Part shown: piece by piece, positions 8,816 to 15,558 of the stretch
Layout of the letters: the number at the start of each line of letters is the position of its first letter
How positions within the stretch are numbered: position 1 is the first letter of the stretch
Assembly: GCA_946406315.1 (NCBI GenBank)
Contig: CAMJKD010000011.1
Location: forward strand, 1-40,849
DNA length: 40,849 nucleotides
Direction of reading: 5' to 3'
Source of the DNA: an uncultured Candidatus Saccharibacteria bacterium
Lineage (GTDB): Bacteria > Patescibacteriota > Saccharimonadia > Saccharimonadales > Saccharimonadaceae
The notes under the pieces: generated by a model
Databases searched by the model: none
Told to the model about the DNA's origin: nothing
What the model saw: only the letters and a program-made list of their open reading frames with translations
Program-made: the position numbers and the translations under genes

Positions 8816-9574
8816 ATGGCAATTCCGAAGAAGATTCATTATGTCTGGGTCGGCACTGCACCAATTCCAAAACAAGACCAAAAATACATCAAACAATGGC
8901 AAAAACTCCATCCAGATTACGAAATCAAGCATTGGACTGAAAAAGACATTGATTTAGAAAAATATCCACTCGTCAAAAAAGCACTTGACGAAAAACGTTG
9001 GGCGCTCGCCTCGGATATTATTCGTATCTATGCTGTCTATCATGAGGGTGGCTTTTATTTTGATACTGACGTAGAGCTGCTAAAGCCGCTTGACGATTTG
9101 CTAAAATACGATGGCTTCGCAAGTTGGGAATCGAAATATTGGTTTACAACTTCTGGCTTTGGTGCAAAAAAACACTCACCGTGGATGAAACTCATTCTGA
9201 ATCAATATGAAAGTTTATTGCCTCGAAGAATCACCAACAGCACATTCATGAATACCGTTCATAGTCCATCCGTCTATGCGGAAAAACTCTATGGTCTTAA
9301 ATTAGACGGCGAGACGCGGATTTATGATGGCAAATTCGCCGTTTTCGCACCAGAATACTTCAATCCTAAACACTATGTTACCGGCGAAATGCGCCAGACC
9401 GAGAATACACGCGCCATCCACCACTATGCCTCAACTTGGCATTCAAAATTTGAAAAATTTGCCCAAAACTTTAACATCTTTTTAGTAAAACTAATCGGTC
9501 CAAAAATCTACGGCTTTTTCGAGCGCTGCTATCACGGAATCTTGACGCGTAAGATTCGTCGCCAGCTTAAATAA
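8816..9574 (+). CDS. GT32-type glycosyltransferase (DXD sugar-binding region)
   Basis: The 252-residue protein starts with IPKKIHYVWVGTAPIP, typical of the Gly_transf_sug (OCH1/TcdA-like, GT32) family, followed by WTEKD, RWALASDIIRIYAVYHEGG and the metal-binding DTDVE at about residues 82-86. A His/Trp pair near the C-terminus (HHYASTWH) also fits. Such enzymes add a sugar to capsule, lipid-linked or surface polysaccharides. It is the divergent neighbour of the GT4 gene, with which it shares a 16-nt promoter gap, suggesting work on the same surface glycan. The exact sugar is unknown. Confidence 0.88.
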   Translation: MAIPKKIHYVWVGTAPIPKQDQKYIKQWQKLHPDYEIKHWTEKDIDLEKYPLVKKALDEKRWALASDIIRIYAVYHEGGFYFDTDVELLKPLDDLLKYDGFASWESKYWFTTSGFGAKKHSPWMKLILNQYESLLPRRITNSTFMNTVHSPSVYAEKLYGLKLDGETRIYDGKFAVFAPEYFNPKHYVTGEMRQTENTRAIHHYASTWHSKFEKFAQNFNIFLVKLIGPKIYGFFERCYHGILTRKIRRQLK

Positions 9575-9575
9575 G

Positions 9576-9584
9576 TGTTAAAAT
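9576..9584 (+). promoter_or_regulatory. Extended -10 promoter of smpB, leaderless
   Basis: TGT-TAAAAT ends 6 nt before the ATG at 9591; no Shine-Dalgarno is present. It starts two bases after the stop codon of the preceding gene. Confidence 0.6.
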
Positions 9585-9590
9585 ATAAAT

Positions 9591-10007
9591 ATGAAAAAAG
9601 TCAAAAAACCAACCGCCGTCGTCAACCGTCGCGCACATTATGATTACAACCTGTCCGACAAAATCGAGACTGGTATGGTTTTGACTGGCGCTCAAGTTCG
9701 CCTTATTCGTGATCACCATGCACAGCTTAAGGGTACTTATGTTACTATTCGTAATCACGAACTCTGGCTATTAAATCTTACACTCGGCTCCGAAACATCT
9801 GAGAATATTAAGCTTCTTGCCACTAAGAAACAAATAACCGCTCTCGAGCGCGCAAAAGTAGATGGCCGTACGATCATTCCAGTTGAACTTCACCCATTTA
9901 AACGCCATATCAAACTTACGATTGCTGTCGGTGAAGGAAAAAAGAAATATGATAAACGTCAGACTATTAAAGCTCGTGATTTGGACCGAGAGCGCTCTCG
10001 CTATTAA
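9591..10007 (+). CDS. smpB: SsrA-binding protein SmpB
   Basis: The 138-residue protein matches SmpB, the tmRNA partner in trans-translation. Family marks: NRRAHYDYNLSDKIETGMVLTG (first strands), AQVRLIRDHHAQLKGTYV (central helix and tmRNA-binding surface), PFKRHIKLTIAVGEGKKKYDKR (KKxYDKR before the tail) and a basic C-terminal tail ending RDLDRERSRY that enters the ribosomal channel. It is slightly shorter than typical SmpB (about 150-160 residues). It has its own leaderless promoter and lies 84 nt before the aspS start. The tmRNA gene is not in this window. Confidence 0.96.
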   Translation: MKKVKKPTAVVNRRAHYDYNLSDKIETGMVLTGAQVRLIRDHHAQLKGTYVTIRNHELWLLNLTLGSETSENIKLLATKKQITALERAKVDGRTIIPVELHPFKRHIKLTIAVGEGKKKYDKRQTIKARDLDRERSRY

Positions 10008-10017
10008 TCTGTAAATA

Positions 10018-10026
10018 TGGTATAAT
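10018..10026 (+). promoter_or_regulatory. Extended -10 promoter of aspS
   Basis: TGG-TATAAT; transcription should start near 10033, giving a leader of about 60 nt before the aspS start at 10092, in contrast to the leaderless genes around it. Confidence 0.65.
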
Positions 10027-10037
10027 CATCCCAAAGT

Positions 10038-10059
10038 ATGGCTCGCATGCGCGAGTCAT
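10038..10059 (+). promoter_or_regulatory. 5'-terminal stem-loop in the aspS leader
   Basis: ATGGCTCGC (10038-10046) pairs with GCGAGTCAT (10051-10059) around a 4-nt loop ATGC: nine pairs, one of them G-U. It lies within a few bases of the predicted mRNA 5' end. The ATG inside the stem opens the same frame as aspS and could be misread as its start. Confidence 0.6.
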
Positions 10060-10091
10060 TATTAATCATAGTAAATAATGGAGCAATCTAT

Positions 10092-11861
10092 ATGAGAGCA
10101 TTAGCTAAAGATCTCACCGTCAAATCTGGTAAAGTCGAGCTTGCTGGTTGGGTAAATTCCCGCCGTGATCATGGTGGGCTGATTTTTATCGACCTCCGCG
10201 ACCACACAGGCATTATTCAGCTCGTCGTTGATCCGAATACTGCTGATGCCTTTAGGTTGGCTGAATCTCTTCGTGATGAATTTGTCATCAGTACATCTGG
10301 TACAGTTCGCAAGCGCGGTGAAGGGTTAGAAAATCCAAATATTCCTACTGGCGATATTGAAGTGGTTGTCGAAAAACTCGAACTACTCAACCGCTCTGAG
10401 CCTCTACCGGTCAATACTCACGACGAAGGCGACGTAAGCGGGGAAGATCTTCGTCTTAAGTATCGTTTTTTGGATCTTCGTCGCCCCAGTATGCAGAAGC
10501 GTCTTGCGCGTCGTGCCAAATATTACAAATATATGCGTGACTACATGGAAGAAAACGAGTTTATTGAAGTTGCGACCCCAATTCTCGCCAACTCTAGCCC
10601 AGAAGGCGCGCGCGACTTTCTCGTACCTTCACGTTTACATCCAGGACAGTTTTATGCGCTTCCGCAAGCCCCGCAGCAATTCAAGCAGCTTTTGATGGTC
10701 GGCGGCATTCCGCGTTATTATCAAATTGCAACTTGTTTCCGTGATGAGGATCCGCGTGCCGATCGCCTTTACGGCGATTTCTATCAGCTCGATCTCGAAA
10801 TGTCTTTCGTTGACGACGGCGAAACTGTCCGCAAGACGATGGAACCGCTAATCGTTAAGCTCGTTACGGAATTTGGTGGCAAAAAACTCCTAACTGATCC
10901 TAAAAACATTCCGCGTATTTCATATAGCGAGTCGATGGAGAAGTACGGCGTTGATAAGCCAGACCTTCGCTACGGCATGGAGCTTATTGATCTTACTGAC
11001 GATTTGAAAGGAACTGAATTTGCCGTCTTTGCAAAGGCTGAATGTGTTAAGGCAATTTGTGTTAAAAGTGGCGCCGATCTTAGTCGTTCGCAAATTGACA
11101 ATTTCACCGAACAAGCCCGCAAGCTTGGCGCTGGCGGTCTCGCCTATCTCACCTATACTAAAGACGGCATTAAATCGCCTATTGCTAAGTTCTTAAGCGA
11201 AAAAGAGCTGAATGCTATCACGGAAAAAACTGGCGCTCAGGCTGGCGATGCGGTATTCTTCGGCGCCGATAAGCGCGAAAAAGTTAATAAAGTTCTTGGT
11301 CAACTTCGCATCGCCTTTGCTGACCATTTTGAACTCAAGAATCCAGACGAGGTTGCTATTTGCTGGATTGTTGATTTTCCATTTTACGAATGGGATGAAG
11401 GTGCTAATAAGTTGGATTTTGGACATAATCCATTCTCGATGCCAAAAGGTGGTCTTAATACTCTCGAATCTGCCAAGACCGACCAAGATAAACTCTCAAT
11501 CGTAGCCGATCAATATGATATGGTCATGAATGGCTATGAAATCTGTTCTGGCGCCGTTCGCAACCACAATCCCGAAGTTATGTATAAAGTATTTAGTATT
11601 CTTGGCTACGATAAAAAGTACGTCGAACAACGTTTTGGCGGTATGCTCAGCGCCTTCAAATTTGGCGCCCCACCTCACGCAGGTTGTGCTTTTGGTATCG
11701 ACCGTATCTTTATGATTCTCGAAAATACCGAAAACATTCGCGATATTATCGCATTTCCAAAGAACGGCTCTGGCGTTGATCTCATGATGGGGTCGCCATC
11801 CCCAGTCGATGATTATCAAATCTCCGATTGCCATCTGGCTATTGTTGAGCCAGAAGATTAG
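10092..11861 (+). CDS. aspS: Aspartyl-tRNA synthetase, bacterial type, probably nondiscriminating
   Basis: This class II synthetase charges tRNA-Asp. With the start at 10092 (MRALAKDL) it has 589 residues, the usual bacterial length; the in-frame ATG at 10038 would add 18 atypical residues overlapping a leader hairpin, and GGAG lies nine bases before 10092. Domains: OB-fold anticodon domain (LAGWVNSRRDHGG), motif 2 (CFRDEDPRADR), the bacterial GAD insertion (about residues 280-410) and motif 3 (GCAFGIDRIFMIL). The His after RRD (His27) is the residue found in nondiscriminating enzymes such as that of Pseudomonas aeruginosa, where E. coli-type enzymes have Leu; such enzymes also make Asp-tRNA-Asn for the GatCAB amidotransferase. 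The specificity is inferred. Confidence 0.95.
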   Translation: MRALAKDLTVKSGKVELAGWVNSRRDHGGLIFIDLRDHTGIIQLVVDPNTADAFRLAESLRDEFVISTSGTVRKRGEGLENPNIPTGDIEVVVEKLELLNRSEPLPVNTHDEGDVSGEDLRLKYRFLDLRRPSMQKRLARRAKYYKYMRDYMEENEFIEVATPILANSSPEGARDFLVPSRLHPGQFYALPQAPQQFKQLLMVGGIPRYYQIATCFRDEDPRADRLYGDFYQLDLEMSFVDDGETVRKTMEPLIVKLVTEFGGKKLLTDPKNIPRISYSESMEKYGVDKPDLRYGMELIDLTDDLKGTEFAVFAKAECVKAICVKSGADLSRSQIDNFTEQARKLGAGGLAYLTYTKDGIKSPIAKFLSEKELNAITEKTGAQAGDAVFFGADKREKVNKVLGQLRIAFADHFELKNPDEVAICWIVDFPFYEWDEGANKLDFGHNPFSMPKGGLNTLESAKTDQDKLSIVADQYDMVMNGYEICSGAVRNHNPEVMYKVFSILGYDKKYVEQRFGGMLSAFKFGAPPHAGCAFGIDRIFMILENTENIRDIIAFPKNGSGVDLMMGSPSPVDDYQISDCHLAIVEPED

Positions 11862-11866
11862 TCTCG

Positions 11867-11875
11867 TGCTACAAT
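11867..11875 (+). promoter_or_regulatory. Extended -10 promoter (TGC-TACAAT), leaderless
   Basis: The hexamer ends 7 nt before the ATG at 11883 and starts just after the aspS stop codon. Confidence 0.6.
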
Positions 11876-11882
11876 AATAGAT

Positions 11883-12416
11883 ATGCAGAAAAGAATTAAC
11901 TACAGCCTATTGCTTGCCGCATTGATTGTAGTTTTTTCATCTTCGACCGTTGGCGCCGTTGAATTAGACGAGAACCGCATCGGCGCTATTTCGCAAAACT
12001 GTTCCATTATTAAGGAACGTCTACGCCGCATCGAAAGCGCTGGCGCAAAGAGTCGCGTCTATCTAGGTACTCAGTATGAATCTATCTATTCTGGCTTAAT
12101 GACTAATTTTAGTCTTCGCCTTATGCGCAACGGGATCGCTAACCAAGATATAGCCACTCAGCAAGCCGCTTTTCAAAGCGAACGTGAACGTTTTCGCAAC
12201 GATTTCGTTGGCTATTCTCAAGAACTTCAATCTCTAATTGCGATAGACTGCAAGAAGGAACCAGAAAAATTCTACCATCAGCTCGAAGTTACGCGAGTTA
12301 AGAGGGAGGATGTTGCAAAAAGTATCTATCGTATGGATGAGATAATTGCTAAACATCGCAAATCAATTCTAGATATGCGTTCTGAATTAACCAAGGAGAA
12401 AAAAGATGAGCAGTGA
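11883..12416 (+). CDS. Secreted helical protein of unknown function
   Basis: The 177-residue product has a signal peptide (basic start, hydrophobic residues 8-20, likely cleavage after VGA at about 25). The mature part is almost entirely helical and charged, with two Cys residues (NCSII and DCKKE) that may pair in the extracellular space, and a coiled-coil-like C-terminus. I do not recognise the family. It overlaps the next gene by 11 nt, so the two proteins are made together and may interact at the membrane. Confidence 0.78.
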   Translation: MQKRINYSLLLAALIVVFSSSTVGAVELDENRIGAISQNCSIIKERLRRIESAGAKSRVYLGTQYESIYSGLMTNFSLRLMRNGIANQDIATQQAAFQSERERFRNDFVGYSQELQSLIAIDCKKEPEKFYHQLEVTRVKREDVAKSIYRMDEIIAKHRKSILDMRSELTKEKKDEQ

Positions 12417-12777
12417 TGATGGAAAAGAAAATAAACCAATTCACGGCGGACGTAACCTGATTCTTCTTGGCTTGGGCGCTATAGCAATTGCATTATTTAC
12501 GACTTCAATAAGCATTTATTTTTACAGCAAGGGCGATATCTATATCGACCGTTCGCGTCCAGGTTATATCTCGGAGGACGAAAAACATGACGACAGCGAC
12601 GATAGGCAAGAAAAATACTCAAACGAGGGCGCAATTACGGAAAAATCCCTCAATGAATATCTTGAGGAACTTGATCGCGTTACGGAACGCATCGAGGCTT
12701 CACATCATGACTTCGGACCAGATCCGCTTTCCGATGAAGACTTGATGATTACTTCAAATGACGATAAAGAAGATTAA
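12406..12777 (+). CDS. Single-pass membrane protein with acidic tail
   Basis: The 123-residue protein has a short hydrophilic N-terminus, one transmembrane helix (about residues 18-40, LILLGLGAIAIALF...) and a long Asp/Glu-rich tail. The Shine-Dalgarno AAGGAG lies seven bases before the ATG inside the preceding gene, consistent with a second gene of an operon. No family is recognised. Its stop codon overlaps that of the convergent murC gene by sharing TTAA. Confidence 0.72.
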   Translation: MSSDDGKENKPIHGGRNLILLGLGAIAIALFTTSISIYFYSKGDIYIDRSRPGYISEDEKHDDSDDRQEKYSNEGAITEKSLNEYLEELDRVTERIEASHHDFGPDPLSDEDLMITSNDDKED

Positions 12778-13994
12778 TCTTTAAACTGCTCGCGCAACCA
12801 ATTATCAGCTGGACCAGCCGCCATCAATACGACTAGCCAATTATCTTTATGCAGTTGTTGAATTTTTGCTGCTAAATCATCATTTAGCTCTGCTATTTCG
12901 GTTTGTGCCTTAGTTTCTGTCTTTTCGGACAACTCTTCTGGTGTTAAAATTGTCAAATTTGGATTCTCGCGCGTCAAATAGGTCGGCAGCCAAAATATTT
13001 TATCAGCGCCTACGAAGGCATGTTTATATCCGTCTTTCACCTCATGTTGGCGCGTATTTTGGTGCGGCTGATAAATTACAGCCAAGCCAGCGTATTGGTT
13101 ACGCTCTTTTAGCTCGACTGCCATTTTTACGGTCGATGCAATTTCGTTCGGATGATGTGCATAATCTGTATAAACGCCAGGAGTTATCTCTTCGAAACGT
13201 CGACCAGCACCAGGAAAACTATTTAGTGCATCTATGACCTTTTGATAGTTGATATCTGGTGCAATTCTTTGAATTACTTCCAACGCAATGCTTGCATCTT
13301 GACGTCTTAATCCGCCCACCAAGGTAATATTACTATTAATTGTTGTATTTATTACAACATTCTCACTTTGCGACATGAACTGATCGAACGCTGCTCTATA
13401 TTCTTCAACAGTAGGGTAGACATCTGGATGATCATAGTCAATACAAGTTATAGCAGTTAAGTAGGGATGATATGCAAGAAAATTGCGATCGTACTCGTCG
13501 GCTTCATAGACGAAGAACTGTGATTGCGGATTATATTGCCCGCCATTACCCCAGCTAATTGTTGTTCCAATCAGATAGCTAACTGGAATATCTAACTTTA
13601 TCATCGCCCACACGATCATTGCCGTCGTGGTGGTCTTGCCATGCGTTCCGGCAACTGCAATCATTTTTAGGTTTTTTTGCTGAATCAACTCCGCTAAAAA
13701 CTCATCTCGTTTCGTATATCTAATGCCTAATTCTTTTGCGGCTAACAACTCGGCGTGATCTTGCGGTAGAGCAGAGGTGTAAACTAGCCAATCTACTCCA
13801 CTTTCACTAAACTTTTTGCGCAAGAAGATGCCATCTTGTTCGCCGTAGCTAACCTCTATTCCTCGCGCGTCCAGTTCTTCGCTAATTGCCCCACGTTTTA
13901 GGTCGGAACCAAACACTGTAAAGCCAGCGTCTTGCGCCAATTCGGCTAATGGTCCAATCCCTGTACCGCTAATACCAGAAAAATACACATTCAT
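12774..13994 (-). CDS. murC: UDP-N-acetylmuramate--L-alanine ligase (MurC-like)
   Basis: This cytoplasmic Mur ligase adds the first amino acid to UDP-MurNAc. Visible: N-terminal Rossmann start (SGISGTGIGPLAELA), VYTSALPQDHAEL, the ATP loop AVAGTHGKTTTTAM, the catalytic EADEYDRNF, DHPDVY, and GAGRRFEE and DYAHHPNEI of the C-terminal domain. At 406 residues it is shorter than most MurC (about 450-490), chiefly by compact loops. The GTGIGPLA segment is intermediate between MurC and the recycling ligase Mpl, so Mpl is the main alternative. It is transcribed from a leaderless promoter divergent from the gene at 14042. Confidence 0.85.
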   Translation of the reverse strand: MNVYFSGISGTGIGPLAELAQDAGFTVFGSDLKRGAISEELDARGIEVSYGEQDGIFLRKKFSESGVDWLVYTSALPQDHAELLAAKELGIRYTKRDEFLAELIQQKNLKMIAVAGTHGKTTTTAMIVWAMIKLDIPVSYLIGTTISWGNGGQYNPQSQFFVYEADEYDRNFLAYHPYLTAITCIDYDHPDVYPTVEEYRAAFDQFMSQSENVVINTTINSNITLVGGLRRQDASIALEVIQRIAPDINYQKVIDALNSFPGAGRRFEEITPGVYTDYAHHPNEIASTVKMAVELKERNQYAGLAVIYQPHQNTRQHEVKDGYKHAFVGADKIFWLPTYLTRENPNLTILTPEELSEKTETKAQTEIAELNDDLAAKIQQLHKDNWLVVLMAAGPADNWLREQFKD

Positions 13995-14000
13995 ACTAGT

Positions 14001-14009
14001 AGTATAACA
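14001..14009 (-). promoter_or_regulatory. Extended -10 promoter of murC, leaderless
   Basis: On the minus strand TGT-TATACT (14009-14001) ends 6 nt before the ATG at 13994. Confidence 0.6.
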
Positions 14010-14022
14010 TCAGATAAAGACG

Positions 14023-14031
14023 TGCTATAAT
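14023..14031 (+). promoter_or_regulatory. Extended -10 promoter (TGC-TATAAT), leaderless
   Basis: The hexamer ends 10 nt before the ATG at 14042. It is divergent from the murC promoter, with the two -10 boxes about 20 nt apart. Confidence 0.65.
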
Positions 14032-14041
14032 CTAAACAGTC

Positions 14042-14764
14042 ATGGGTGGAGTGTCGAAAGGGAAGAAGTCGAAGAAGGCTTTATCTAAAATTTTCCACAT
14101 TAGCTCCTGGAAGTTAATTCTAGTCTTAATTTTGTTAGTTTTTTTGAGTGCCACTTTGCTACGCTTTGATCATATCAAAATGTCCGAACTCCGCGAGGCG
14201 GTACTTACTGCAGACGAGCAAGAAGATACGAATAAGATTCTCTCAACTTTAAACGAACTTCGTAATTTTACTCTTAAACACATCGTATTTAATATCCTTG
14301 AAGATAACGGCAAACAACAGATTATCTTTGGAACGGGGCCTTTTTACCTTGAAAATCTTTATATTCACGATGCTAAAGAGGCGATTAAAAAGCAGCAAGA
14401 AGAAATCGAAAAGAAAGGGATAACCGATGAAAATCCGAATGGTAACATTTTTGCTAAAGTAGCAGAAATCTGTGACGGCAATGCTCGCACCTATGGTTGG
14501 CCCTACTACGACAAGCGTTATCTAGACTGCTATACGACAGAATTGGCGAAATATCCTTCTTCATCATCGCTTACTACCGAGCTAGAAGCCGTCTTGCCGC
14601 CAGTAGAAAACTATCGTTACGATATAGCATCGCCGATTTGGTATCCTTGTGTCTCGGGCATTGTCATATTAATTGCGATAATTATCGCCATCTGGGTAAT
14701 CTGTCGTTTGGTATTTTGGATTTCTACTTCTATTGCGCTTTTCCTCTTAAATCGCGGCAAATAA
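14042..14764 (+). CDS. Membrane protein with two terminal helices and an extracytoplasmic middle domain
   Basis: The 240-residue product has a Lys-rich N-terminus, a transmembrane helix at about 23-43 and a second long one at about 200-232. The middle (about 45-195) is hydrophilic, with two Cys residues close together in sequence (EICDGN, LDCYTT) compatible with a disulphide, so this part probably lies outside. No family is recognised. It is a single leaderless gene divergent from murC. Confidence 0.75.
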   Translation: MGGVSKGKKSKKALSKIFHISSWKLILVLILLVFLSATLLRFDHIKMSELREAVLTADEQEDTNKILSTLNELRNFTLKHIVFNILEDNGKQQIIFGTGPFYLENLYIHDAKEAIKKQQEEIEKKGITDENPNGNIFAKVAEICDGNARTYGWPYYDKRYLDCYTTELAKYPSSSSLTTELEAVLPPVENYRYDIASPIWYPCVSGIVILIAIIIAIWVICRLVFWISTSIALFLLNRGK

Positions 14765-14792
14765 AGTAAAAAACTCTAAAAATAACCATTAA

Positions 14793-14826
14793 ACCCCTTG
14801 ACAGTATGCAACAGGGGTCATAAGAT
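14793..14826 (+). promoter_or_regulatory. Strong promoter with palindrome over the -35 spacer region
   Basis: TTGACA (14798-14803), 17-nt spacer, TAAGAT (14821-14826). The inverted repeat ACCCCT (14793-14798) / AGGGGT (14813-14818) brackets the -35 box and most of the spacer, a position where a dimeric regulator would block or assist RNA polymerase. Confidence 0.7.
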
Positions 14827-14858
14827 AAGAGTATCAACTAACGGAGGAAAAGCTTAAA

Positions 14859-15065
14859 ATGGCTTACAAACATACTAACTCAAAGGGCGTCACTTACTAC
14901 CTTCACAAGTCTGAAGTAACCCTTCGCGGTGGCAAGCCACAAACCATTTACTTTTTCACTAAGACAGAGAAGAACGACAAGGGTACCCCATGCGACCTCC
15001 CAGAGGATCGCGAGGTTAATGAGAACCCACGCAATGGTTTCTTGACTGTTTCCCGCAAAAAATAA
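14859..15065 (+). CDS. Small conserved soluble protein (68 aa), function unknown
   Basis: This 68-residue protein begins MAYKHTNSKGVTYYLH and ends with ENPRNGFLTVSRKK. I recall similar small proteins with a YFFTK core and an ENPRNG tail in many Saccharibacteria and other CPR genomes, but know no function. It has no signal peptide or transmembrane helix and is basic and strand-rich, so it could bind nucleic acid; that is speculation. Regulation signals are the strongest in the window: TTGACA-17-TAAGAT promoter, GGAGG Shine-Dalgarno, and a perfect 10-bp terminator, which suggests high expression as a single-gene unit. Confidence 0.85.
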   Translation: MAYKHTNSKGVTYYLHKSEVTLRGGKPQTIYFFTKTEKNDKGTPCDLPEDREVNENPRNGFLTVSRKK

Positions 15066-15081
15066 TAAGTGGATTAAATAT

Positions 15082-15112
15082 AATGCTACAATCTTCAGGT
15101 TGTAGCATTTTT
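15082..15112 (+). terminator. Intrinsic terminator
   Basis: AATGCTACAA (15082-15091) pairs perfectly with TTGTAGCATT (15100-15109), giving a 10-bp stem and 8-nt loop, followed by a T run to 15112. Confidence 0.88.
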
Positions 15113-15127
15113 ATTGCCAAAATACCA

Positions 15128-15136
15128 TGCTAAAAT
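15128..15136 (+). promoter_or_regulatory. Extended -10 promoter (TGC-TAAAAT), leaderless
   Basis: The hexamer ends 6 nt before the ATG at 15143. Confidence 0.6.
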
Positions 15137-15142
15137 GGAATA

Positions 15143-15538
15143 ATGAAACAGCCCACCAAAAGACAGACAGCCTTATTGAAATTTATCAATCAATATACTG
15201 AAGATCATAATTATTCGCCTTCTTACCGTGAGATTATGCAGGCTATGAATTTAAACTCTGTTTCGGCGGTAGCGGAGCATATTAATAATTGTGTCGAAGC
15301 TGGTTTTTTAGAAAAAGTCCCTAACGCAGCCCGATCGCTTAAAGTAATTCCGATCCAAGACTACAAAGAAACGAAGACTCTCTTTAAACAGAAAATATCC
15401 GACCTTAATATAAAACTAGAGCCTAAAACAGATAAAGAAGGGAATAGCATTGAGCTTTCGCAAGATAAAATTATTAGTATTCAGGACGACATTCGTACTC
15501 TTCGCGCAGCTGCGAATTTGCTCGACCTAGATCTCTAA
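15143..15538 (+). CDS. LexA-type winged-helix DNA-binding protein without peptidase domain
   Basis: Residues 1-66 match the LexA N-terminal DNA-binding domain: KRQTALLKFINQYTEDHNYSPSYREIMQAM, the recognition helix region LNSVSAVAEHI and the wing GFLEKVPNAARSLKV. In LexA this is followed by an S24 autopeptidase domain with a Ser-Lys dyad; here residues 67-131 are a short charged helical tail with no such motif. The protein therefore cannot self-cleave in the usual RecA-dependent manner. It may be a simple dimeric repressor, with the tail as dimerisation helix (inference). It is a leaderless gene 20 nt upstream of the sugar transferase gene, which has its own promoter. Confidence 0.85.
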   Translation: MKQPTKRQTALLKFINQYTEDHNYSPSYREIMQAMNLNSVSAVAEHINNCVEAGFLEKVPNAARSLKVIPIQDYKETKTLFKQKISDLNIKLEPKTDKEGNSIELSQDKIISIQDDIRTLRAAANLLDLDL

Positions 15539-15541
15539 AGA

Positions 15542-15550
15542 TGGTATAAT
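15542..15550 (+). promoter_or_regulatory. Extended -10 promoter (TGG-TATAAT), leaderless
   Basis: The hexamer ends 8 nt before the ATG at 15559. Confidence 0.65.
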
Positions 15551-15558
15551 ATCGAAAA

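Noticed and set aside
10027..10091. T-box or similar riboswitch before aspS
   Set aside because: The leader of about 60 nt holds one short hairpin and no T-box sequence or terminator/antiterminator pair.
10038..10091. aspS start at ATG 10038
   Set aside because: It adds 18 residues not typical of AspRS and lies in a hairpin; the ATG at 10092 has GGAG at nine bases and gives the usual N-terminus.
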